Positions 25,201 through 36,300 of a stretch of DNA of 64,000 nt are shown piece by piece; the stretch's first letter is position 1, and each line of letters begins with the position of its first letter. The stretch covers positions 28,456-92,455 of the forward strand of contig MPNW01000241.1 of NCBI GenBank assembly GCA_011800805.1, read 5' to 3'. The notes under the pieces were generated by a model, which was not told where the DNA came from, searched no databases, and worked only from the letters and a program-made list of their open reading frames with translations. The translations under genes and the position numbers were made by a program. The stretch comes from Hirudo medicinalis. Its lineage: Eukaryota > Annelida > Clitellata > Hirudinida > Hirudinidae.

Positions 25201-26112
25201 AAAATTAAGCACGATAATATTAGACATTCAAATAATTTGTGGATTCCAAAGAAGATCAAAGATAAAGGAGGCTAACTCAGCGTTAAATCAAGATTTTATT
25301 GCCTGGGAAACACTCCAGATGTATTGGAGGTGATGATGACAAGGTAAGTTACAGATGTGAGAAATGCCGCTTCAACATGTGACAATATCATTTACTCACA
25401 CTTCTGATTTCAAACTCAACATTTGTTTCCGCTTTGCAGCACATTTTAATCTCCTTTTTTTTTTTAACTCTGATGATGTATCTTTAAACCATCTAATGAT
25501 TAATAGCAGATAATATGGAAGATCTATTCAATAAAATGTCTCGTAAACACCTCAACAAACTGAGTGATTCCCTCATTTTTCACAAACAAGATGTGAAACA
25601 ATGTGGGCAATGACGAAAACAATTCCGCAGCCATAAATCATTCAAATCACTGGCGCTTAAAAACATTCAACTCCTGAAATTAACCTAAACATTAAGAGTA
25701 AATTATTTTCTCTTATTCCAATCTAAACATAGCAACTTTATCTATGACCATATAATAACCATCATTTAATTAATTCATGTATCGAATTTAATGGCGTGTA
25801 ATGCGACGTAAGTGTCATTGTACGAACGACATTTCACATACAACCTCCGATCCCCAAAGGTCAATTAGTGAAGGCAATTAATTAGGCTCAGCGTGTAAGC
25901 CAATACCATAATTTATAGCTATCAAGTCTTAATCATGCCTACAATTTAATTTATCTATCATGCCAGACATAAGCAAGCAGGATTTTCTGCATTTTAACAT
26001 TTGTTTCGGACTTAAAATTAACAATAAATCAATATTTACCTGAAAAAACTTGTGTTGTTAGAAGCAGGAGACAAACGAATATAACGTCGACACGCCTCAA
26101 AGTTGCAGGCAT
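6907..26112 (-). CDS. arr: LRP5/6 (arrow) Wnt co-receptor, 18 coding exons
   Basis: Single-pass Wnt co-receptor that pairs with Frizzled and recruits Axin. Exons in transcription order: 26112-26040, 15915-15702, 15400-15137, 14923-14742, 14558-14319, 13923-13786, 13529-13329, 13098-12903, 12800-12550, 12445-12302, 12127-11565, 11314-11070, 10818-10631, 10227-10036, 9768-9622, 9468-9266, 9029-8803, 8656-6907. They join in phase to 5418 nt, 1805 residues (vertebrate LRP6 is about 1613). Signal peptide (residues 1-24); four YWTD-type propellers (about 35-320, 375-635, 683-1030, 1080-1340), the first most diverged; EGF-like modules at about 335-371, 643-680 and 1035-1079; three LDLa modules (1376-1521); membrane segment 1536-1559; tail of about 246 residues. 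Odd points: no fourth EGF module, one complete PPPTPxS motif (about 1706-1712), an acidic insert in propeller 3 (about 705-801, with 18 consecutive Asp), and a GC-AG intron after exon 13. Confidence 0.95.
10228..10630 (-). other. GC-AG intron of LRP5/6
   Basis: The joint TACGATG|GCAAGG at 10631/10630 uses a GC donor; the acceptor is CACAG at 10232-10228. Joining there gives the continuous propeller motif [16 protein letters not shown] in frame and at normal blade length. The only nearby in-phase GT (GAGC|GTTCTT) would delete five residues of a conserved blade. The intron also holds (GAT)n and (AAT)n microsatellites at 10261-10410, close to its acceptor. Confidence 0.75.
11791..11846 (-). repeat. 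coding (GAT)n microsatellite in LRP5/6 exon 11
   Basis: A pure CAT run on the plus strand reads GAT on the coding strand and encodes 18 consecutive Asp residues (about 729-746). More Asp/Glu runs lie on both sides. It is expected to vary in length between individuals. Confidence 0.95.
18390..18640 (-). repeat. tRNA-derived SINE candidate
   Basis: On the minus strand an A-box-like TAAGCTTAATTGG is followed by a B-box-like GGGTTCAACTCTCG. Its T-arm stem ACGGG pairs with CTCGT around the loop TTCAACT. The acceptor stem does not pair, so it is not a working tRNA. A non-tRNA body follows down to about 18390. It sits in LRP5/6 intron 1, in the sense direction. Confidence 0.45.
19940..20012 (+). 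repeat. tRNA(Ser/Leu)-like SINE head, copy 2
   Basis: TAGCGAGTGGTTGAGG (19948-19963) resembles the A box and D arm of class II tRNAs. AGTTCAATTCC (19991-20001) resembles a B box. The 45-bp spacing fits a tRNA-Ser/Leu-like head. A 33-bp core is shared with 3798-3830. Confidence 0.55.
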
Positions 26113-26864
26113 TTTGATTTAGAGAATTAAAAACAGACTATTTAATACGCATTTCACAGGCCATCATCATCCGATTTCAACGACCAAAACCCGCTCGAAA
26201 CTCGAGTCACTCAAACATGGGCGTCTGCGAGAAATGCCGCTATTTAAAATGGAGGTGGCGCTGATGTGCGCAGTTGGAGAATCAATGGATCCGTATCGAA
26301 TGTCGCTCGTGCATGCCTCCCATCGGAATTTACATTTATAATTTAATTCAATTTAAATTGTTTCCGATAAAATACATTCAACTAATCATCAACTTTTAAG
26401 ATTAAAGAGCATTAGAAAATATAGACGTAAGTTAAGCTTAATAACCTGATATTGTTCATTAAGGGACTTATCTTATTTAATTATAGCTTAAAAGTTAATT
26501 TTTTAATGCACAAAAATCTATGACTGCCGCCATCAGATTTATCGCAGCCACAATGTTCAGGCTAATCTCATTCGATTTGATTTGAAGCTCCACGGTATCT
26601 CAATCGCCCTACAGTTATGTGAATTATCTGTGATTTATTGAACACATATTAATCATAACAAAAGGTAATTTACTTAAGGTCTAAATTTGGAACCGTTCTT
26701 CAGGATATCTGCAATAACTCAAAGAGATATTAAATCAATTTATTTATTCACACTGTCTCTCATTAAAGTGTTTCCGATACTGTCAGAAAAGCAAATACCA
26801 ATTATAAAGAATATGAAAACGAGAACATGAGCAATGATGTAAACTAAGTTGGTACCACAACGTA
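26113..26864. other. spacer upstream of LRP5/6
   Basis: This region should contain the LRP5/6 promoter and 5' leader, reading leftwards. The interval 26170-26320 is richer in G/C than its surroundings. I see no convincing TATA or initiator pair and no open frame. Confidence 0.4.
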
Positions 26865-27200
26865 TCAGAAATGTAGAAAAGCCAATTTGTTGGTCAAGCT
26901 TTTAAAGTATATGGTACATAGGGGAGCAGATAAATCATTGGGCTTTAAGTTCCAAATACGTACAGTTCTATTGATAAATATTTTGTTACATTAAGGAAAG
27001 GTCTGAGTCTGGAGTTTGTAAGGATAACCCCCTGTGAGCTTAAGTGCTCGGCTCAATCTAAATGTGTAAAGCAAGTCCGAGTCTACTAAACCATGGAGAA
27101 ACTTGCAACATAGCCGCAGATCTGTCTTCAATCTTCTAAGTTTACGCTTGGCCGCCGGCAGAAATTTCGGAGCCATGGGCATTTGGTAATGGAAACGCAT
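26865..27200 (-). mobile_element. LINE (non-LTR) reverse transcriptase C-terminal fragment
   Basis: The minus strand reads RRLKTDLRLCCKFLHGLVDS, then an in-frame TAA, then NKIFINRTVRIWNLKPNDLS and, further on, FKSLTNKLAF before TGA. This matches the end of CR1/L2-like LINE proteins, where RR(L)xxDLxxxYKxLHGLVD precedes FFxxRxxxxWNxLP and FKxxLDK. The single internal stop and missing 5' part make it a dead, 5'-truncated copy. Confidence 0.75.
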
Positions 27201-28147
27201 AAAAAAAGCAACGTGTTAATTTTAAGCCTTAACGACTTAAGATATTTGAAACAACAGCAGATCCAATTGTACCACTAGAATTGCCACTTGTCGTTGCGGT
27301 AGAAAAATAAAGTCAAATACTCAATCGTATGGGACAAAGTTTCTGTGGCCATTAGGGTATTGCAAAAAATATTTTTTATAGAATTCTATAATTGCACCTC
27401 CCATGCTGTTACATAGAACTTAAGCTTGCTAAATAACCAAATTTTAATATATCTTGTAAAGGTTTAACCCTCGCCCAAGTCCGTCAAACAAATTAAGCCG
27501 TTTTGGATTATTTATAAGTTAATGTATTCAGAAATTTGGATCACTTATTTATTAATAATGTTACAGATAGCAGCTATTCATTAAATTTAATAACATTCTT
27601 TAATGTTTTAAACATTTGTACCGTAAAATCACATTACACAACAAATACAAATTACACTTTAAACAATATTTAATTACTTAAAGTTGACAGTTATATTAAG
27701 TTTTTTATTAAACTATTAACTTTTGTTTCCGTTTACTTCCATAATTTTCAATAAATATATGCTTAATTCGATTTCCCAATGTGGGATGAGGTTCAAAGTA
27801 TGTGTGCGAGGGTCAAATTTTTATAAAATTTCTTGAACAAATTTGTTTTTTTTAACTTGTTTTCAATTGCGTAACACCATGAAATTGATGCACTTTAAAA
27901 ATTAACAAATTTTGTTTTTTGCATTGTATCATGCAATGCCCTAGTGGCCATATACTTCTAATGATTTGCTATTCTTGTCACACAAATTTTGCAGTTACTG
28001 CCTCGATGTTTTTTGGCTGTGGCATTTAAATATTCATGCTTGTATTACATCACTTGATTTTTATGAAATTACCTTTTTTCTTAAATGCAGCTACATAACA
28101 TCATCAATAGTAGCCGCCTTTCTAAGTAAACACCTAATTTTTACGAG
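27201..28147. other. AT-rich spacer
   Basis: I see no gene. The only longer open frames are low-complexity and lack splice or family support. Confidence 0.5.
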
Positions 28148-29122
28148 TATAACACGCGGACGAATGTAGCACGCAATTTTTAACGATTTGTGTAAAAATG
28201 AATTTATAAAGCACGCAGACGACAATAATACGCATCAATACACGCATTTTTTAAATGATCACTTAAATATATTCTTTATTTAATCATTATGTATTAATTC
28301 ACTTATAATTATTAATAAATCACGCAAATGTAAAAACAAAAAATATTCAAAAAAAAAAACAAAGGAAATAAGGCCTAGGGATGCCAATAGCAAGCATTCA
28401 ATTGAACGCGAGGATGGTGGCATTTAATTTGTTTATTACCAAAGTAAGGTGTCAGCTCTTGCTTCACCACCAATGTTGTTAAAACATAGACACTGAAACC
28501 TGTCTTTCAGCAAAATCATCAACAATAATTATGAGTAAAAAAAACAACAAAATATCAGAGTGCCACAAACATAAGTTTCCTATGGCTACCATCAATAAAT
28601 TTTAATTAAATACAGGTTGATGAGACACATTTATGTGCCACCAGAATTGATGACAAGACACTGAATCTCACTTGTCTAAAAACACTAACTGAAATATTTT
28701 GGATTTGTTTCCGTTGCACATTAATAGGAGTGTCAAATACAAAGCTTTGGGGTGGGAAAAATGTTGTATTTTAATTTTACCATAGATTTCACTTGCGTCC
28801 TATCTGAAATATAAATTGTCCAACAGTGGGAGCTCTCTAGCTAGTTGAGTAATTTTGATTGCTCATCCAAAAGCCTTAAACGAAGTACTTCATACGAAGC
28901 TTGAATACTGCCAGGGCTCAACCAATCATAAAATTCAATCTTTGAAACTGGTTCTCATAAAAAATCTATAAAAAAAAAATATACTTGCTATCGATGAAAT
29001 TTATAATTTTTGCTGGTCGGAAGTCAACTTCATGTAAATATAAATTTCCATTGCACGCATACGACTACAACACGCAGAGGGTGTTCGTGGTATGTAAAAT
29101 CGAGTAACAAGCGCGTGTTATA
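28148..29122. mobile_element. possible TA-flanked MITE-like element
   Basis: TATAACACGCG (28148-28158) is repeated inverted as CGCGTGTTATA (29112-29122). If the inverted repeat is TAACACGCG, each end is flanked by TA, as in Tc1/mariner-type insertions. Near both ends lie copies of a 22-bp motif bounded by CACGC or TACGC (28153-28174, 28212-28233, 29054-29075). There is no transposase frame, so it would be non-autonomous. Confidence 0.4.
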
Positions 29123-29278
29123 TAGATGAAAATACGTTATATGCTTACATTTGTTAACACAATTTTAAAACAATAAATTTGTGCAGCAAATATTAGTCTT
29201 TCAAAATTAACGGAGGATAAGAATTTTAAAGTAATAAACAACGCGTCTAAACAAGTGAGTTTAAATCAACCAACAACT

Positions 29279-30372
29279 ATGGAAAGGAACGCGGATAAGA
29301 GTAATTCAAAAGAGAACGAGCAATCGCTGGTGAAACAAGAGGAGCAGTCAAGTGAAATTGTTTTACTGTACTGCAAATCCGATTTCTGTGATGGGGAACC
29401 GATAGAAGCCATACCAATAAAAGACGAGGAAGAATTGGAATGTCCAATATGCTACTGCTCATTCAATCTGGGGAAAATAGCCGTGTTGGATGCTTGTAAA
29501 CATGTGTACTGTAAAACCTGCGTTGCTCTATGGGAGAATAAAAATAAGTAAGTGTTAACAATTTACCACATTAGTTCTTGTAAATATTCGTTACTTTAAC
29601 TTTGAACACAAATTAAAAGTTAATTTATAAATTTAGGGTGAACAGGTGTCCGATGTGCAGGAAGGAGATTAATTGTACAGCGTTAGTGAGCTCTCGAATT
29701 CAACCAAAACATTTACAGGTCACTCCGAAGAAACACATTTTCTGCCGTCTCAAACACCCAATTCTTATTTCGTATTCCCAAAACCTTAATGAACATTGGC
29801 TTAAGCTCATACGATTCATACATTATTCGCAATTCGACACCGAGAAGTTCGCAGGAGTCAAGGGAGTTGATACAATTAACCTCACAAAGTACAAGCACGA
29901 AGGAAGAGTTATGCACGAAGACAAATGTGTAGTCATCCTCAAATCGGAAGAGGGATACACTGAAGCTGTACATTGTTGCTATTTACCAAACTTGTCGATT
30001 AGACTTGTGATATCAGATGAAGAAATTGATTTTGAAACCGATAATGCAGCTGCTGATGAAGTTGTTGAATGTTTGAACAAGCAGTTAGAGGCGTGTTGGA
30101 AGATATTATCGAAACTCTTAGGTCGAACGATTTATCGAGTATTTATTCGTAAGTTTGGAAACGTCAGTTGTTCTCTCGCTCTCTGCGGTAGTAACGATCA
30201 CCAAGACGGAACTTTGCATTGTGAACCAATGAAAGAGCAACTCGGGAAACTGAAGGAATGTAATTTTGATTATTCTCTTTTCAGTAAAAGAAAGAATAAA
30301 ATTCCCCCATTAAATCGATGTAATCTGTCAGTAGATGACAGGACTAATAATATAAAATGTTGTTCACCTTAA
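29279..30372 (+). CDS. RING-finger (C3HC4) protein, otherwise unrecognised
   Basis: Two exons, 29279-29547 and 29637-30372, join in phase 2 (donor AA|GTAAGTG, acceptor TTTAG|G) into 334 residues. I chose the ATG at 29279, the first in frame. A RING-HC domain spans residues 55-97 in the order C55-x2-C58-x14-C73-x-H75-x2-C78-x2-C81-x12-C94-x2-C97, and the intron splits it just before the last Cys pair. This predicts a zinc-binding E3 ubiquitin ligase fold. The N-terminal 54 residues are polar and acidic. The C-terminal 230 residues have ordinary composition with scattered Cys, no membrane segment, and no family I recognise. AATAAA follows the stop almost at once. LRP5/6 lies upstream in divergent orientation and a LINE downstream. 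Confidence 0.88.
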
Positions 30373-30377
30373 AAACA

Positions 30378-30383
30378 ATAAAA
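30378..30383 (+). terminator. poly(A) signal AATAAA, RING gene
   Basis: AATAAA begins 5 bp after the RING gene stop codon, which implies a very short 3' UTR. A second AATAAA at 30410-30415 is an equally plausible signal. Confidence 0.55.
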
Positions 30384-30999
30384 TTTTAGGGAATTATTTA
30401 TTACATTAAATAAAACTGCCTATCAAATTTATTTATGGTTTCAGACTTTCCATGTAAAAATTAATTTGAAATTTCACGAATACATGATCAAAACGGGTGA
30501 ATGCAATTGTTTCAAAGTTTAAAGCCTGCGACCACTGGCATCGACATCAACATGCCGCAAGTTGCTGGAATCATAATCTAGAATTATAAAGTACCACAAG
30601 TTAAATTAATTTATAAGGATTGATTTATGATATTTACCAATAACACTGGCAAACAGCCAAAATGCTTCAGAAATGAATTTGGTAATATCTTACTAAATTT
30701 GGGTCACTGATTAGGAAAATGATTTTTCACAATTTCTTTTCCCGGTGTAACACTTCATTTATTAATAATTAAAGAAATGAACATCAAATAATAAAATAAA
30801 ATGAAAAAAAGTAATTACAAGTGCATGCTCACAATTCACGAATGAAAATAAACCAACTAAAAACTGAAGTGAACCAGAAAGGAACGTCCTAAGGGAGAAT
30901 TCCCGCTGACGGACGTCCAATAGGAAGCATGACTTAATGGGTGAAGTAAATGTTAGTGTTGAATTGAACACAGTAAGTTAAAGAAACAGTTGTGAGTCG

Positions 31000-32060
31000 A
31001 TGATGAGCTGTTTATATAGCAATTTATGTAGTTTGAAAACGTAAGTTTAGTAGAATCCTAGCACACATTCCTGGTTCTAGGCAAAGAATTGAGTGACTTT
31101 TGTATTGGATTTAACAAAAACAGGTCTATAATTTTGAGATGAATGCACGTTATACATGAATGCATGGATTATGTCTTTGAAAATAGAGGATCGTCAAATA
31201 GTAAAGGCAACATATGATGGTCTAGTTTGAATATGAGAATACCTGCATGAAAGATTTATTTGATGGACTTGAAGTAAGTTTGTTCAAAAATAGGCTCTGT
31301 GTGATTATTATAAGGTAAGCATAATGCAACACGTAGAAATTTTTTATGAAGAATTAGTAAAGGACCTAAGATAGTGGAGCAATTGGACGTCCAGATCAGG
31401 TTGCAATAATTTAGATATGGATATATCAGGTAGTACAAAGTGATAGCTGTTTTTGTATTTATATAGCGGCGTGTGAGTGAAATTATGCCAATATTACTGG
31501 AAATCTTACTTATTAAGCGCTGAATGTGAAATTTGAAAGAAAGATGTTCGTCCACAAATAAGCCCGAGAAACCTACAAAAGCCAGCACGAGACACGAGAG
31601 AACCAGCAACACATATAGAAAGGTCACCCAGGCATAATTTTTTCGTGGAACTACGGAATATCATATAAACTGTTTTTTTAAATTGAGTGATAGATAATTT
31701 GCATCACACCAAGCAGCTACTTTTCCAAGTTCAGTGTTCATGACACTAAGCATATGTATAATGTCACTGCCAGATACAAATACATTCGTATCATCGGCAA
31801 ACAGTAGAAACTCCAAAATTTCGGAAGAATTGCACAAATCATTAACGTAAACCAAGAATAGAAGATGACCTGATACAGAATCCTGTGGTACGCCCAAAGT
31901 AACAGGTGCAGGGGAAGATGTGAAATGATTGCATGAAACCAACTGACTCTGATTGTTCAAGTAACTCGATACCAAGATAAACAAGTGCGTCTGATGCCAT
32001 AGTGATAACGATAACGATAACGATTCAGAGTATGATTAGAGTGGCGTATGTTCAAACAGA
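31000..32060 (-). mobile_element. decayed LINE reverse transcriptase (CR1/L2/jockey-like)
   Basis: The minus strand carries the reverse transcriptase core GVPQDSVSGHLLFLVYVNDL, then FADD at about 31790-31801 (the catalytic Asp pair) and LSLNLKK. After a frame break near 31630-31660 come SKISSNIGIISLTRRYIN and LIYPYLNYCNLIW, typical of the region after the polymerase palm in such elements. Further broken pieces continue to about 31000. The 5' half (endonuclease) is missing. The order of motifs is intact but stops and shifts prevent expression. Confidence 0.85.
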
Positions 32061-33388
32061 ACTTCAAGACCACTAATATTTCTTGAGATGGCGACCAGAG
32101 GAATGCGAAGAAGAGGCGCGCCGAGGATGACGACTGCCAGATTTTCTACAAAAACATTGATGAAATCCTTGCAGACTCCAGCTCTTCGGAGTGATTGTAT
32201 AAGTATAATTGTAAAATTGTATAATGATTCACACAAAAAAACACCTTCAGTATACGCTAAAGTAGAATCAACTTTTAAACTTTGAGTTAAATCATTAAAA
32301 TTAATAAGGGAGAACTTCTAAAACAGAAGTTTAAAAGTGCTGCTTTGACAACATTAGTGACATGTCCAATCCGATTTCACACTGCTTGGAAAACTTCCCT
32401 CTTTAATGAGTTCCACCAAGTTTATAATGTTTTTGGACTCGTCATCATTGACATTACTTAATAATACAATAACGTAGTAGTAATATGGTCAGGGATTTAT
32501 TTATCCATCCCATCCCCCCAAAAATGTATTTGAGGACAACCCCATTAGCTACATGCCACTTGGGCTTTTCACTTCCAAGTAACAAAATTAGCTCAGTATG
32601 TTATTGGAAAAGCAAACAAAAGTCATCAGACAACTCAATTTTGGTAAATTTTGTAGCCAGTTTGGGAGATGTACCCCGGCTCTTGGTTAGCGCACTCCCC
32701 TCCCTCCCTCGTGACAAATTTCTGTATAAACCCCTAAGTATAACAGCACAATATAAGTAACAATAAAAATGAATCTGAAAAACATCTGAATTTAGGAATT
32801 GATCTACGGAAATCAGATTTAGAAATGCTTTTCGTAGGAATTTACAAAAAAAACTATGTTAACAATTATCCAAACCATTTTTTTAAACCCAAATTATTCA
32901 AATCGTAGAAACTACGAGTCCGTTATTAATACTTAGACTTAGCGTTTATCGGGAAGTTGAAATGCATGTATTTTATAAAATTTTAAAATATAAAATTTTT
33001 TATTTAAAAAATTGATTTTGATTCCGTTGTTGTTTCTTGTTTTTTTTTTTTACAAAACATAAATATTCGGTAAAGAGCCTCAATGAGCGAATTCAAAATA
33101 ATTCATGAATGATCGGGGTGTTTAATCCGCAAAATAAATGTGATTTTTGTTACTTCGACAGGCGAGGAATTTTTCCAGAATTTTTTATGATTATCCTTTT
33201 TTAGAATTATTGTTATTATTTTGGTAACCGTTGTTACAGAGGAAATTTGCTTTGCTAGACAAAATTACATTTAGGAAACATGAATTCATGCTATAAAACA
33301 CTTATGAGATTATAATGTATTTCACAGTAAACATTTCACTAATTGTTGCTTTGGATTATTAAGCTCGAAAATTTTAATAGATTCAAGA
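32061..33388. other. spacer between LINE and FAM13 gene
   Basis: I found no supported exon. Short open frames at 32088-32285 and 32485-32760 have no splice context and no family likeness. The promoter and 5' leader of the FAM13 gene should lie in the right-hand part. Confidence 0.45.
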
Positions 33389-36300
33389 ATGTCAAAAGAT
33401 AAAAACCAAAAATACTTTGGCGTCAGTTTGTCAGAAATCACCAAACGAGAGGGATCCCTCATTCCAAATATAATTTGCAAGCTCATAAATTATCTGCTCA
33501 GAAATGGTTTGTTATTGTTTTGCTCTCTTCAGTGAAATTTGTTGAGCATTCAAATGTGTTACAAAGATGTTTTATTGTTAACATGTCACCATTTTTGCCC
33601 ATAAAAAGGTCTTGAAGAGGAGGGAATATTCCGAATAAATGGAAGTGCCAAGACCGTGGAGAAGTTGATGAGTCAGTTTGACAAGAAAGGTGATGCCGAT
33701 CTGAGCAATGTTTCTGAACCTGCTGTAATTGCCAGTCTCCTCAAACAGTACCTCAGAGATCTTCCAGATACACTGATTCCTGCCAACATGACACAAAGTT
33801 TTGTTGCCACCCAAGAAGGTATGCCATCATTTGATAGATTTTTAAATGTTGTGATTGGTTTCAATTCAATGATTTCTCTTAAACTGAATTAGTCATGTGA
33901 TTTTTTTTTATATTTTGCCTCATTAAATACCATCTTTGCTGAATCAAATGAAAATATGATGAAAGTGGGAATGATCAGAATTAATTATTTTTTGTATTAA
34001 TTAAAAAAATGCCATTGTGTCACCTAAAATTGAATAAACCTAAACATTAGACTCATCAATAAAGATATCAATGTAATGAAGACTATTGAATATATGCTAT
34101 ATGCCTTAAATGCTGATAACGAAATGTTAAAGCATCAGTAAGATATGATTGACAATGCATGGCACGTCTCGAGTAGGATGTGAAGGAACTTTTTAATCAC
34201 TACATCATTTGTATCACCACTGTCTGAGGGCATTCTTTGGAAGTGCAGGATGGGTTGTAAACATGCAGGAACACAATCGATTGGTCACAAGTGTGCCATT
34301 AATTATTAATGCACTCACATATTTCTCTAATGCGATGTGATCGTCACTAAGCATTTTACGAGCAAACAGTAACAACTTTGAAAGTCAAATTTAGCAATTG
34401 CAAAATGATCTTAACTTGCATTTGATAAAAATTAATTAATGCTCGACATGTAAAATCATTCAGCTCACCTGAAGGACAGTAAAAACTTGTTGTCGAACTT
34501 GCGACGTCTCGTGTCCGCGCTGCCGTCCGAGAACTTCCGAACCCTCAAGTACCTCGTGGCATTCCTCGTGTTGGCCTCCAAACGACATTCCTCTTCCAAG
34601 ATGAACGTCAATGCCCTCTCCACAGTCTTCGGACCCAACATCTTCAAGTGATTGTCGTTCTTAAAGTCGTCGCGCACGATCGTTTGCGGAATTAAGAGTA
34701 GAATTGGAATGTTTTAAGGTTTTCAAAAGTCATTCACTTGCTTCATTTTTTTTCTATGTGTACATAAAAATAAGTACTGTGTCGACATTGCGAGTCGATT
34801 TACCAGCCTGCTGAAAACGAACAATTATCGTAAACTCGAACGACTTGTTATTCCCGCCTCCAAGGTGCGGACCAGGGTTCGCAGGGTTGAAGGAGCAGGG
34901 AGTCACCAACTGCATCGTCCTGCAGTTCATCACCAAGTACCAACAGATCTTCACCTCTCTTGAAGAGGAACTCACTCCTTACGACGAACACTTCACATTG
35001 GTTTGTTTTGTCTTCTTTATTATTTCTTTGCCATGTAATTGCGTTAAGATAATTTTGTAAAGTTTTGTAATTCTGATTATCATTTTTTTATTAGATTCAA
35101 CTTGTTTCACTTAAAGCATTCATGATTTGTTTTTAACTCAAGTTTAGTTGTATGATTGGATGAAATCTTACTGCTTGTGTTTATTGATGGTAAATAAGGT
35201 GTCCACAGTGTTTGGCTGTGACGCTTAAGTCACTTCAAGCAAATGTGTTGTTATTTATTGGGTTGTTTATTCTGAATTACTTCTTGAATTGAATTTTAAG
35301 ATCAGTCAGATTTCTTGCTTCCTAAAACCCATTGTGAACCCATTCATAAATTTGATATCCTTCACTCATGACGGACGTCGTAGTAGTCCTTGTTGTGGGT
35401 TGCTCGACATCGTAATTACCGTAAGACGGACTAGTCGTTACTCTGCAATTAATCGACAACTTTTACTGACATTGATTCAGGATGGACTGATGGAGTTGCT
35501 AAAAAAAGATAAGCATTCGATTAAAGCCAAACACGACACCCCTCTTAAAACTCTGACCGCGGTCAACAACGCGGCCATGAAAGTGCAGCACGCGGGAACC
35601 AACCCGAGCCATCTGCTGAACGCCAACAAAAAGTTCTCGACGATCGACAGCGAGGGGGATGGAATCAAAGACTCGCTCAACAAAAACCTCAACTCAAAGG
35701 AGAATGTAAACGAGATTGTGGACAATAAATACGCACGACTGATGACCGGAGATGAAAATTACATCGCAGCCATCCCCTTGTTAGCCAATAGCAAAAGGAG
35801 GTAGGTCATGTTAATTACTTTTTGATCTCTTGCAATCTTAACCATGCATGTAATGTAATGTTGCAACGATTACACTCGAGTCATGGGAATGCTAATGAAA
35901 GTGGTGTAGATGGATGGATGGCTTGATTTGATGAGCCAGCATTTGAGAGAGAAGATTACTGTGACCGACCGAGTTGCTTCGTTTATTTCCGTTCGTTCAC
36001 GAGAATTTCTTTTTCATTTTCTTAAGAGGCTCTCTTGAAAGTGAAACAGTTGTCATGTCTGAAATGTGAGTGTTTCAGATGGAATTATTGTCAACTATTT
36101 TTGTTCCATCATCTTTATTACAACTTATTGTCATTTATGGAAATTGTTATTGTTATTAACCACGAGAGATTGGAACGTGGAACACTTTGAAATGATTAAG
36201 TTTAATTCCATGGGAAGTGCAAGTTGGCTCGGAGATTCCTAAGCGAGGCAGTGATGGCGACGGTCGTGTCGCGTTTGCAACCCGACCCTTGTTGACCCGA

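Larger units (their letters stand above)
15916..26039 (-). other. 10.1-kb first intron of LRP5/6
   Basis: It separates the signal-peptide exon from the rest of the gene; GGTGCA (Gly-Ala) is read correctly across the phase-1 joint. It contains two SINE-like elements (18390-18640 and 19940-20012), (ATG)n tracts (for example 18735-18753 and 19204-19231) and AT-rich palindromic sequence near 23318-23390. I found no further coding exon on either strand. Confidence 0.75.

Noticed and set aside
35289..35480. Upstream extension of FAM13 exon 5 as coding
   Set aside because: The frame is open but lies before a good acceptor (GATTCAG at 35480), and the phase from exon 4 joins exactly at 35481.
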